Made by a program: the position numbers and the translations under genes. This document shows positions 17,456-24,705 of a stretch of DNA of 64,000 bases, in pieces. Origin of the DNA: Salinisphaera aquimarina (GTDB lineage: Bacteria > Pseudomonadota > Gammaproteobacteria > Nevskiales > Salinisphaeraceae); the NCBI RefSeq assembly GCF_042643355.1, contig NZ_JBHRSS010000010.1, positions 248,001 to 312,000 on the forward strand, read 5' to 3'. The notes under the pieces were generated by a model. It searched no databases and was not told the DNA's origin. It was given only the letters and a program-made list of their open reading frames with translations. How positions within the stretch are numbered: position 1 is the stretch's first letter; each line of letters opens with the position of its first letter.

Positions 17456-18919
17456 TCACAAGGCCAGGAACATGATCAGCGCGCCCAGCAGCACACAGAC
17501 GCGGCTGCCGGTATCGCGTGCGGCGAACACGATCGGGTCGTCGTGCATCTGCCCGCGCAGCGTGGTCAGCCAGATCCGGCTGATCCAGTAGAGCACCACC
17601 GGACAGAGCAGCCAGATACGTGCCGGATGCGAATAATGGTCGGTGATGTCCGGACTGTTGATATACAGCGCCAGCACGACAACGCTGGTATAGCCGGCCG
17701 CGGTGCCGAGGCTGCGCAGCGGGGGCAGATCGGAGGCCACATAGCCGCGCCCGAGCGGCGCGTCGCCACTGTGTTCCTTCATCACCAGCAGTTCGGTGCA
17801 GCGCTTGGCCATCGCCAGGCTCAGGAAAATCGACATCGACAGCGCCAGCAGCCAGAACGACAGCTCGATACCGGTGGCGGCACCGCCGGCGATGATGCGC
17901 AACGTATACAGGCCCGCCAGCGTGAGCACGTCCAGCAGCGCCAGCTGCTTGAGCCCGAGCGAATAGGCCAGCGTGAGTACGTAATAGGTGGCCAGCACCA
18001 GCCAGAACAGCGGCGGCAGGAACAGGGCGATCACGAACGCCGCCAGGATCAGAACCGGGATGGCCAGTGCGCCGTGCAGGATCGGCAGCCGCCCGGAAGC
18101 GAACGGACGCTCGCGCTTGCGCGGATGCTGACGATCGTCGCCCAGATCCACCAGATCGTTGAGCAGATAGACGCTGGAAGCGAGCAGGCTGTAGGCGATG
18201 AAGGCGAGCAGCGCCATCGCCACGGTGCCGACGTCGGCCAGCTCGTGCGCGGCGAGCAGCGGCACGAAGATCAGCCCGTTCTTGGCCCACTGATAGATGC
18301 GCAGCGCGCGCGCCCAGGTGCGCCAGTCCGCATGTTCGCGCTCGAAGGTATCGCCGAGATTGCTCTCGTCGCGCATATGCGCGGTGAGCTTTGCATCCGC
18401 GTTGACCAGCACCGCCTTGCGGGCGTGGCGCCAGATGACACGGTCGACGTCGTCATCGGCTGCGTAGTCGAAGGCGCCGCCGTCGAGATGTGCGCGCAGG
18501 GCGTCCAGCTTGGTCTGACCGGACAGATTGGTGCGTGCGTCGCTGGCCAGCACGGCGTCGAACAGGCCCAGATGCTCGGCGACCTGATGGGCGTATTTCT
18601 CGTTCGATGCGGTGGCCAGAATCAGCGTGCGGCCGTTGGCCTTTTCGGCGCGCAGAAAAGTGATCAGCGCCTCGTTGTAGGGCAGATCGGCGATGCCCAG
18701 GTCGGCGCGGCGGGCGAGTTCGGCCTTGAGCGTCGCCTTGCCGCTGCGCAGCCAGTTCGGCAGCTTGACCAGGCTATGGGGCGACCGATGCGCCACCATG
18801 AAAGCGGACTCGATCAACAGATCGCTGTTCACCAATGTACCGTCGAGATCGACGACCAGCGGCACCGGATCGGTCTCGTCCACTGCCGGATCGGCTACCG
18901 TATTCACCTGCATGTTCAT
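17456..18919 (-). CDS. HAD phosphatase-UbiA fusion, DPPR-synthase-like phosphoribosyltransferase
   Basis: 487 residues from ATG 18919, which overlaps the upstream stop (ATGA). Residues ~20-200 are a HAD domain with the DxDGT motif (Asp24/Asp26), a Thr in LATAS and a later acidic loop. Residues ~205-487 are a UbiA prenyltransferase with 8-9 membrane helices and the two Asp-rich motifs NDLVDLGDD (254-262) and ALLDVLTLAG (Asp330). The HPRKRERPFASG segment after the first motif matches mycobacterial Rv3806c, which moves 5-phosphoribose from PRPP to decaprenyl phosphate. The fused phosphatase could remove the 5-phosphate in the next step. Known: UbiA chemistry. Inference: the phosphatase role. Confidence 0.82.
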   Translation of the reverse strand: MNMQVNTVADPAVDETDPVPLVVDLDGTLVNSDLLIESAFMVAHRSPHSLVKLPNWLRSGKATLKAELARRADLGIADLPYNEALITFLRAEKANGRTLILATASNEKYAHQVAEHLGLFDAVLASDARTNLSGQTKLDALRAHLDGGAFDYAADDDVDRVIWRHARKAVLVNADAKLTAHMRDESNLGDTFEREHADWRTWARALRIYQWAKNGLIFVPLLAAHELADVGTVAMALLAFIAYSLLASSVYLLNDLVDLGDDRQHPRKRERPFASGRLPILHGALAIPVLILAAFVIALFLPPLFWLVLATYYVLTLAYSLGLKQLALLDVLTLAGLYTLRIIAGGAATGIELSFWLLALSMSIFLSLAMAKRCTELLVMKEHSGDAPLGRGYVASDLPPLRSLGTAAGYTSVVVLALYINSPDITDHYSHPARIWLLCPVVLYWISRIWLTTLRGQMHDDPIVFAARDTGSRVCVLLGALIMFLAL

Positions 18920-19983
18920 CGACTCGTCCTGTCCAGCGTCTGTGGGGGATCCGTTGCTGCGGCGGCGGCCATGGATGGGTTGCGGCGGCGCCCGATTTCC
19001 AGTGCGCTCAGTGAGAACAGCCCGAGCACGACCGCAAACCACAGCGTCGCGATACGCGCGATCAGGGTGATGGCTATGGCCGTGCTGGTGTCGGCACCGG
19101 AGAGTTTGAGTAGCACGACCATCACCGCCTCGGTGCTGCCCAGGCCGCCGGGAATGAACGACAGCGCGCCGACCAGCATGCTCACCGCGTAAATGCCGAT
19201 CGCGGTTTCCGGGCCGATGCTCACGCCGAGCGCGTGAGCGACCACGAACAGCGATATGCCCTCCGCCGCCCAGGCCACCAGGCCGATCGCCAGCCCGGCG
19301 TACAGCGGCCGATTGGCAAGCAGCGCAAACGCCTGATCCCAGGCTGCCGCGATGTTATGCAGCAATGTCTGGATGCGCGTGTCGGGGCTCGCGTAACGCG
19401 CCTGCATGGATTCGAGCAGGCGCCGCTGACGGATCGCCATGAGCAGCGCGGCCAGGCCGAGCAGGGGCGCGATCACCCACCACACGTAGCCGGAAAACGC
19501 GATCAGCACCAGCATGGAGAGCAGGGCGATCGCGAGCAGATCGAGAAAGCGTTCGGCGAAGAACGCCGCCAGGCTGTGCGCATACGACACGCCCAGGCGC
19601 GCCAGATAGACCGAGCGCAGTCCCTCGCCGGCTTTGCCGGGCGTGGTCGTCAGGGCGAAACCGGCGATATAGATCAGCGCGTGCCGGGCCGGCGCCAGCC
19701 GATGGCCCAGCCAGCGCATATAGCCGTGCCAGCGCACAAAACGCAGCGCGTAGTTGAACAGCGACAGCGCCAGGATGATGAGCCACCAGACCACGTCGAG
19801 CTTGCGCATCGCGGCGAAGGTGCGCCCGCTGTCGATGCCCGCCACCAGGGTGACGTAGAGTAGCGCAGCCAGACACAGCGAAAATACGATCGTTCTTGGG
19901 CGGGGCAACGCAGCGCCTCTGTCAGTAACGATGCCACGGCGCATGCCGCGTGCAAATCGTTGAAAAAAAACGAGTGTCCCCAC
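18916..19983 (-). CDS. Flippase-like membrane protein (LPG_synthase_TM / UPF0104)
   Basis: 355 residues, GTG start with GGAG nine bases upstream. About eight hydrophobic helices carry the UPF0104 hallmarks RFVRWHGYMRWLG, FALTTTPGKAGEGLRSVYLAR and SFIPGGLGSTEAVMV. Related domains form the membrane half of lysylphosphatidylglycerol synthase (MprF), where they flip the lipid, and similar stand-alone proteins sit in lipid-sugar gene clusters. As first gene of the operon it is a candidate for moving the polyprenyl-phospho-sugar to the periplasmic face. The stop overlaps the UbiA start. A start at ATG 19944 is possible. Confidence 0.78.
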   Translation of the reverse strand: MGTLVFFQRFARGMRRGIVTDRGAALPRPRTIVFSLCLAALLYVTLVAGIDSGRTFAAMRKLDVVWWLIILALSLFNYALRFVRWHGYMRWLGHRLAPARHALIYIAGFALTTTPGKAGEGLRSVYLARLGVSYAHSLAAFFAERFLDLLAIALLSMLVLIAFSGYVWWVIAPLLGLAALLMAIRQRRLLESMQARYASPDTRIQTLLHNIAAAWDQAFALLANRPLYAGLAIGLVAWAAEGISLFVVAHALGVSIGPETAIGIYAVSMLVGALSFIPGGLGSTEAVMVVLLKLSGADTSTAIAITLIARIATLWFAVVLGLFSLSALEIGRRRNPSMAAAAATDPPQTLDRTSR

Positions 19984-20390
19984 GCTGCAGCACTCCGTGC
20001 CGCAGGCGGACCACCCGGTTCCCCTCTCTATTCCTGCCTCGAAGGCGAATGTTCACGCCTTCAATAGCTTATCGTAAAAGCAGCGCCGCGCGGCAAACAT
20101 ACGCCGGGCCGTGCTCATGCCGACCGCGGCCATCACGTAGCACGTCGGTTCCTGGAAAATCGCCGCTTCGACAGCGCCGGTCCGCCGTATGTTCCTTGTA
20201 TCGCGGCAACCGGCTCGCGACCGACCGCCTGCCGGCACGGCCGCTGCGCGGGGCAGCGGATTGCCAGCGCCTGTAACCGGACCACGACCGGTGCGTAATG
20301 CCGGTTACCCTTACCATGCAGAATGCCGGCGTCGAGCAGATGCGATCGGCACGCCACATTTGCAAGAAGAATATCCACGAGAGGCTCCTC
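19984..20390. other. 407-base intergenic region between divergent genes
   Basis: Lies between the divergent flippase gene and acyl-CoA dehydrogenase gene, so it must hold both promoters. I see a small hairpin with 7-base arms (20041-20047 and 20056-20062, gaaggcg/cgccttc) and a patch of lower GC at 20055-20080. Short open frames here have no recognisable protein character. I cannot place promoters with confidence. Confidence 0.5.
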
Positions 20391-22139
20391 ATGGCTGATT
20401 ATCGAGCGCCGACCCGCGACATGCGTTTTATCCTCAACGAAGTACTGGACGCGGCCCGTATCCGTGCGTTGCCGGGCTTCGATGAATATGAGCCGGATAC
20501 GGTCGACGCCATCCTCGAGGAAGCCGGCCGTTTTGCAGGGTCGGTGCTGGCGCCGCTCAACCGGGTCGGCGATACCGAAGGCGCGACCTGGTCACCGGAG
20601 GGCGTCGCCGCCGCACCGGGTTTTGGCGATGCCTACCGGCAGTACGTCGAGGCCGGCTGGAACGGCCTTACCGGCAGCCCCGATCACGGCGGCATGGGCA
20701 TGCCGCGGGTACTCGGCTCGGTGGCCACGGAGATGTGGAACGCGGCCAACATGTCCTTCGCCCTGTGCCCGCTGCTGACCGCCAGCGCCGTCGAGGCCCT
20801 GTCGCATCACGGCAGCGATGAGCAGAAGGCGCGCTATCTGGAAAAGCTGGTCAGCGGCGAATGGACCGGGTGCATGGATCTCACTGAGCCACAGGCCGGC
20901 TCCGATCTCGCCGCCGTGCGTACCCGCGCGCAGGCCGATGGCGACGCCTATCGCCTGTTCGGCCAGAAGATCTACATCACCTGGGGCGAGCACGACGTCG
21001 CCGACAACATCATCCATCTGGTTCTCGCCCGGCTGCCCGACGCGCCCGCTGGCGTGAAAGGCATCTCGTTGTTTCTGGTGCCGAAATTCATTCTCGACGA
21101 CGCCGGCGGCCCCGGCGCGCGCAACGACATGCGCTGTGCGTCGATCGAGCACAAGCTGGGCATCCACGCCAGTCCGACCTGCACCATCACCTACGGTGAA
21201 GAGGGCGACGGCGCGCTCGGGTATCTGGTCGGCGAGGAAAACCGCGGTCTGGCCTGCATGTTCACGATGATGAACGCCGCCCGCCACAAGATGGGCCTGC
21301 AGGCGCTGGGCGTGGCCGATCGTGCCTATCAGGCCGCGCTGACCTATGCGCGTGACCGCCAGCAGGGCGGTACCGCCATCGTCGAGCACGCCGACGTCAA
21401 GCGCATGCTCATGACCATGCGCAGCCAGATCGATGTCCTGCGGGCCCTGTGTCTGGACACCGCCAGCCAGATGGACGTCGCCGAATCCAGCGACGATGCG
21501 GCCGAGCGCAAAACCGCCCAGGCGCGTGTCGATGTGCTGATTCCCATCGTCAAGGGCTGGGGCACGGAACTCGGCGTGGAACTGACCAACACCGGTGTCC
21601 AGATCCACGGCGGCATGGGCTTCGTCGAGGAGACCGGTGCGGCCCAGTATCTGCGCGACGCGCGTATCGCGCCGATCTACGAAGGCACCAACGGCATTCA
21701 GGCGATCGATCTTGTCGGCCGCAAACTGCTGCGCGATCAGGGCTCGGCAATGAAAGCACTGATTGCCGACATGCGCGCCACCGCCGACGGCACCGCGCCG
21801 GGCGCCAATGCGCATCCCGGTCTGGCAGCCGCGCTCGATCTGTTCGAGCAGGCCACGGATACGCTGATCGCGGGCGGGCAGGATGTCGCGATGGCCAATG
21901 CGTTCAATTACATGATGCTGGCCGGCTATGTGGTCGGCGCCTGGTATGCCGCGCGTATCGCGGACGTGGCCCGGGTGGCCCTCGACGGCGAAACCGACGA
22001 AACGGATTTCTACCAGGCGCGCCAGGCCAGTGCCCGTTTCTATATCCGCCAGATCCTGCCCAAGGCACGCGGCTATGCAGCGATGGTCGCCGGCGGCCCG
22101 GACGCGGTCGATATGGTGGACGCCGCGCGCCATTTGTAG
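20391..22139 (+). CDS. Acyl-CoA dehydrogenase, DmdC-like
   Basis: 582 residues from the ATG at 20391, preceded by GAGAGGCTCCTC. It opens YRAPTRDMRFILNEVLD, the signature start of the long acyl-CoA dehydrogenases that include 3-methylmercaptopropionyl-CoA dehydrogenase DmdC. Core motifs: MDLTEPQAGSDLAAVRTRA, the flavin/substrate stretch KIYITWGEHD, ISLFLVPKF, GIHASPTCTI and IHGGMGFVEETGAAQYLRDARI with APIYEGTNGIQA. The extra C-terminal domain distinguishes it from short-chain ACADs. It likely oxidises medium- or long-chain acyl-CoAs with FAD and passes electrons to ETF. It may work with the DmdB-like ligase at 24706 and the MaoC hydratases; a true DMSP role cannot be decided here. Confidence 0.9.
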   Translation: MADYRAPTRDMRFILNEVLDAARIRALPGFDEYEPDTVDAILEEAGRFAGSVLAPLNRVGDTEGATWSPEGVAAAPGFGDAYRQYVEAGWNGLTGSPDHGGMGMPRVLGSVATEMWNAANMSFALCPLLTASAVEALSHHGSDEQKARYLEKLVSGEWTGCMDLTEPQAGSDLAAVRTRAQADGDAYRLFGQKIYITWGEHDVADNIIHLVLARLPDAPAGVKGISLFLVPKFILDDAGGPGARNDMRCASIEHKLGIHASPTCTITYGEEGDGALGYLVGEENRGLACMFTMMNAARHKMGLQALGVADRAYQAALTYARDRQQGGTAIVEHADVKRMLMTMRSQIDVLRALCLDTASQMDVAESSDDAAERKTAQARVDVLIPIVKGWGTELGVELTNTGVQIHGGMGFVEETGAAQYLRDARIAPIYEGTNGIQAIDLVGRKLLRDQGSAMKALIADMRATADGTAPGANAHPGLAAALDLFEQATDTLIAGGQDVAMANAFNYMMLAGYVVGAWYAARIADVARVALDGETDETDFYQARQASARFYIRQILPKARGYAAMVAGGPDAVDMVDAARHL

Positions 22140-22174
22140 CGGTGCCGTAATCGCGCACTTGAAGCCAGACGCTT

Positions 22175-22212
22175 GAATCCACGCGAGTCGTGACCCCGGC
22201 TTGCGTGGATTC
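22175..22212. terminator. Hairpin between acyl-CoA dehydrogenase and LysR gene
   Basis: Perfect 10-base inverted repeat gaatccacgc (22175-22184) and gcgtggattc (22203-22212) with an 18-base loop, in the space where two convergent genes end. No T-run follows on either strand, so it may be a weak or factor-aided terminator, or an mRNA-stabilising hairpin. Confidence 0.45.
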
Positions 22213-22297
22213 GTCGTGCTGCGCGGGCCTCTTGGCGGGCGAAGATCTTTCGGCGTATGTGACTATCCGCGTTGCGCTATCGGCTACAAACGGAAAC

Positions 22298-23263
22298 TCA
22301 CCTGGGTCCGGGCGCGGGCGGCGCCAGAGCCTTTCCCGTCGTTGTGGCGATGAGCTGCAGGCCGGGGATGAACGCCATCTGGCCGAGCGCGTCGTCGAAC
22401 AAGTCGACGAAGTCTTTCGACAGCGCAGACAAGTGCTTCCAGTGTCGAAAGCCCCACCCAAAAGACGCCGGCGGAATATCCACGATAGGGACGGCGCGAA
22501 CTTTGCCATTCTGGACAAAATTGTATGCCTGGACCGCTGGCGCGATCGCCTGCCCCAGGCCGAGCTCGACAAATACGCTGGCCGTATCGAAGTCGTCCAA
22601 TACCAACTCCGGGGTCAGTTGCAGACCTTGGTCAGCCGCCGCGAGATCAATCAGGCGACGATGGGCGGTGCCTTCGGCCAGTCCGAGATAACGAATCGTA
22701 CAGAGATCTTGCAGGCGCAGATGATTGCGGCTCGCCAGCTCGTGAGTCTCGTTCACGAGCAGGTAGAAATCCTGCATCGCCAGCGCGCGCGTGGCTATTC
22801 CGGGCGACGGCTCATGCGTGGTGATGAGCGCGAGATCAGCCTGGCCTGTTCTCAGCAGTTCGAAGCAGCGTTGCGTCGAACCCGCGGGTACGAATCGGAT
22901 ATGGGCATTCGGATGCCGGGCTTTGAACCGCACCACCGTATCCTTCAGGAAATGACGAACGGTCGTACCACCGGTGGTGACGGTCAGCGTGTCGTGTTCA
23001 CCATGAATCAGCGCCTGAATGCGCTCTCGAGCCAACTCGATCGAACCCAGGCTCTCAAGCGCCAGTTCGCGCAGAAGCTCTCCAGCTTGAGTGGGGCGAA
23101 TGCCTTTGGCGCTGCGTTCGATCAATGCAGTCCCGAACTCGTTTTCCAGACGAGCCATACGCTGGCTGACCGACGACTGGGTACGCCCCAGCCGGCGGGC
23201 CAACGCGCTCAGGTTGGCCGTGTCGCAGGCGGCGACGAATATACGCAGGTCTTCGAACGTCAT
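22298..23263 (-). CDS. LysR-family transcriptional regulator
   Basis: 321 residues. The N-terminal winged helix-turn-helix (about 1-60) reads MTFEDLRIFVAACDTANLSALARR, with RTQSSVSQRMARLENEFG as the recognition part. The C-terminal periplasmic-binding-like effector domain (about 90-295) shows the usual TVTTGGTTVRHFL, ADLALITTHE and GLGQAIAPAV stretches. It is divergent from panB with 111 bases between, the standard layout for a LysR protein controlling its neighbour, so panB is the likely target. The effector is unknown. This gene and panB have somewhat lower GC and less extreme third positions than the flanking genes. Confidence 0.9.
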   Translation of the reverse strand: MTFEDLRIFVAACDTANLSALARRLGRTQSSVSQRMARLENEFGTALIERSAKGIRPTQAGELLRELALESLGSIELARERIQALIHGEHDTLTVTTGGTTVRHFLKDTVVRFKARHPNAHIRFVPAGSTQRCFELLRTGQADLALITTHEPSPGIATRALAMQDFYLLVNETHELASRNHLRLQDLCTIRYLGLAEGTAHRRLIDLAAADQGLQLTPELVLDDFDTASVFVELGLGQAIAPAVQAYNFVQNGKVRAVPIVDIPPASFGWGFRHWKHLSALSKDFVDLFDDALGQMAFIPGLQLIATTTGKALAPPAPGPR

Positions 23264-23282
23264 GGGCTCTTAGAAAAATACG

Positions 23283-23301
23283 AGATATACAGGATTTATC
23301 T
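23283..23301. promoter_or_regulatory. Candidate LysR-type operator between lysR and panB
   Basis: The intergenic AT-rich stretch holds the dyad AGATA-N9-TATCT (23283-23287 and 23297-23301), fitting the T-N11-A style of LysR boxes. It lies about 20 bases upstream of the LysR start and about 74 bases upstream of panB. Seen directly as a dyad; the operator role is inferred from position. Confidence 0.4.
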
Positions 23302-23374
23302 TAGCGTTGACTTCGATGGCTTCCTAGTGGAACGCTGCGTCGCTCGTCTTCAATGAGCGTTGCAGGAGATCTCG

Positions 23375-24244
23375 ATGCACCCGATCACACCGTCCCGTCT
23401 GGCCGCGATGAAAGACAAGGGCGAACGAATTGCCGCGCTGACGGCCTACGATTACACGGCGGCACAGATGTGCGAGGCGGCCGGCATTCCGGTGATTCTG
23501 GTCGGCGATACGCTTGGCATGGTCGTGCGTGGCGAGGCATCAACGCTCGCAGTCACGCTGGACGATGTGATCTACCACAGCCGGATGGTCCGGCGCGGTG
23601 CGCCCCATGCTTTGGTGATTGCGGACCTGCCGTTCATGACCTATCGCATAAGCGTTGAAGATGCGCTGCGCAACGCCGGTCGGCTGATGCAGACCACCGG
23701 GGTTGGCGGCGTAAAACTCGAGGGTGGCTCCGAAATCACCGAAACGGTGGCTCGTCTGGTGCAAGCCGGTATTCCGGTCTGCGGTCATCTTGGCTATACG
23801 CCGCAATCCACCCATACGCTAGGTGGCGCCCGTGTTCAGGGGCGTAACCTCGACGCTGCGGTGCAGCTTATCGGAGACGCCAAGGCGCTCGAAGCCGCGG
23901 GTGCTTTTGCCGTTGTTCTGGAACTGGTGCCAACCGAGATTGCTGCGGCCATTTCACGGCAGTTGGATATCCCGACCATCGGTATCGGTGCCGGGCCCGA
24001 TTGTGATGGCGAAATCCAGGTGTTCCACGATCTGTTCGGCCTGTTTACCGATTTCCAGCCGCGCCACACCCGGCGATATCTGAATGTTGCCGAAGATATC
24101 ACCGGGGCCGCGAGACAGTTCAAGGCTGACGTGGCCGACAGACGTTTTCCGGGTGACGAACAGTCATCGGCACTCAAACCCGAGTTGAGCGCGCGTTTAT
24201 CCGAATATCTCGGCCAAACAGAATCTCTTGCGGTCGAGGGCTAG
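23375..24244 (+). CDS. panB: 3-methyl-2-oxobutanoate hydroxymethyltransferase (ketopantoate synthesis)
   Basis: 289 residues from ATG 23375, with AGGAG seven bases upstream. It transfers a hydroxymethyl group from 5,10-methylene-THF to 3-methyl-2-oxobutanoate, the first step to pantothenate and CoA. The Mg-binding and substrate residues are visible in ALTAYDYTAAQMCEAAGI and VGDTLGMVVRGEAST, then VKLEGG, the HLGYTPQS segment and PTIGIGAGPDCDGEIQVFHD. It is not beside panC or panD, which is unusual for a proteobacterial biosynthetic panB, and its divergent partner is a LysR regulator. It may be a second copy with a specialised role. Its stop codon lies inside the terminal repeat of the element at 24241. 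Confidence 0.9.
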   Translation: MHPITPSRLAAMKDKGERIAALTAYDYTAAQMCEAAGIPVILVGDTLGMVVRGEASTLAVTLDDVIYHSRMVRRGAPHALVIADLPFMTYRISVEDALRNAGRLMQTTGVGGVKLEGGSEITETVARLVQAGIPVCGHLGYTPQSTHTLGGARVQGRNLDAAVQLIGDAKALEAAGAFAVVLELVPTEIAAAISRQLDIPTIGIGAGPDCDGEIQVFHDLFGLFTDFQPRHTRRYLNVAEDITGAARQFKADVADRRFPGDEQSSALKPELSARLSEYLGQTESLAVEG

Positions 24245-24515
24245 GGCCTGTTGCCGTTTCGTGCGAGACCGCGCCAAGGGCTGTTTTGCGGCAAGACGAG
24301 GCGCAGCAAGTGCCGCGTAGTCATTCTACGCAAGCGCGCTGTAACGCTGTATTGCCGCAAAACAGCCCTTGTCCCGAAGGGTTGGGCCTCAAATCACCTC
24401 AGGCGGCGTTGCAAGTCTTGATCGTGGCTAGAGCCACGACCGGCGACTCGCGCCTTGCCTGACGCGATTTGAGGACGCCAACGCGGCGCTCGCACGAAAC
24501 GGCAATAGGCCCTAG
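24241..24515. mobile_element. 275-base MITE-like palindromic element, CTAG-bounded (element 1)
   Basis: 27-base terminal inverted repeats (24241-24267 and 24489-24515) match at 26 of 27 positions and both begin with CTAG. Inside are a perfect 19-base inverted repeat (24276-24294 with 24352-24370), a 9-base pair cctcaaatc/gatttgagg (24387-24395, 24466-24474) and a tight hairpin cgtggc-taga-gccacg (24423-24438). No coding capacity. The core 24403-24464 is shared with the element at 46526. The palindromic CTAG at each end could be a 4-base target duplication of the YTAR type made by IS5-group transposases; that link is inference. Confidence 0.75.
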
Positions 24516-24705
24516 GCCGCTCGTCTTTGCGGACCCGAAGAACTGCTGGTGCGACAGTCTCGGCTGCCCCGCAACAAGCGTGCGACGAGGCATTGCATTT
24601 GCGCTCGCGAGCACACGTGGGCCGCCCGCCTAGGCTTCACAAAGCCCCAATAAAAAGCCCGGCCGCCGTCAGGCAGGCCGGGCCGAGCGTGGCGCGTGCT
24701 CGCCG
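24516..24705. other. Intergenic spacer with terminator, no gene seen
   Basis: The stretch between the palindromic element and the CoA-ligase gene contains the rho-independent terminator at 24652-24683. I see no protein-like reading frame in the remainder. Confidence 0.5.
24652..24683 (-). terminator. Rho-independent terminator of the CoA ligase gene
   Basis: On the minus strand, the stem gcccggcc/ggccgggc (24683-24676 with 24664-24657; 8 perfect pairs) has an 11-base loop and is followed directly by TTTTTATT. It starts about 20 bases after the ligase stop codon. Confidence 0.88.

Noticed and set aside
20592..22133. Antisense frame over the acyl-CoA dehydrogenase
   Set aside because: Shadow of a well-supported gene; no own ribosome-binding site or domain.
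24241..24515. Element 1 considered as a riboswitch or terminator only
   Set aside because: The near-identical terminal repeats and a second copy at 46526 fit a dispersed mobile element better.
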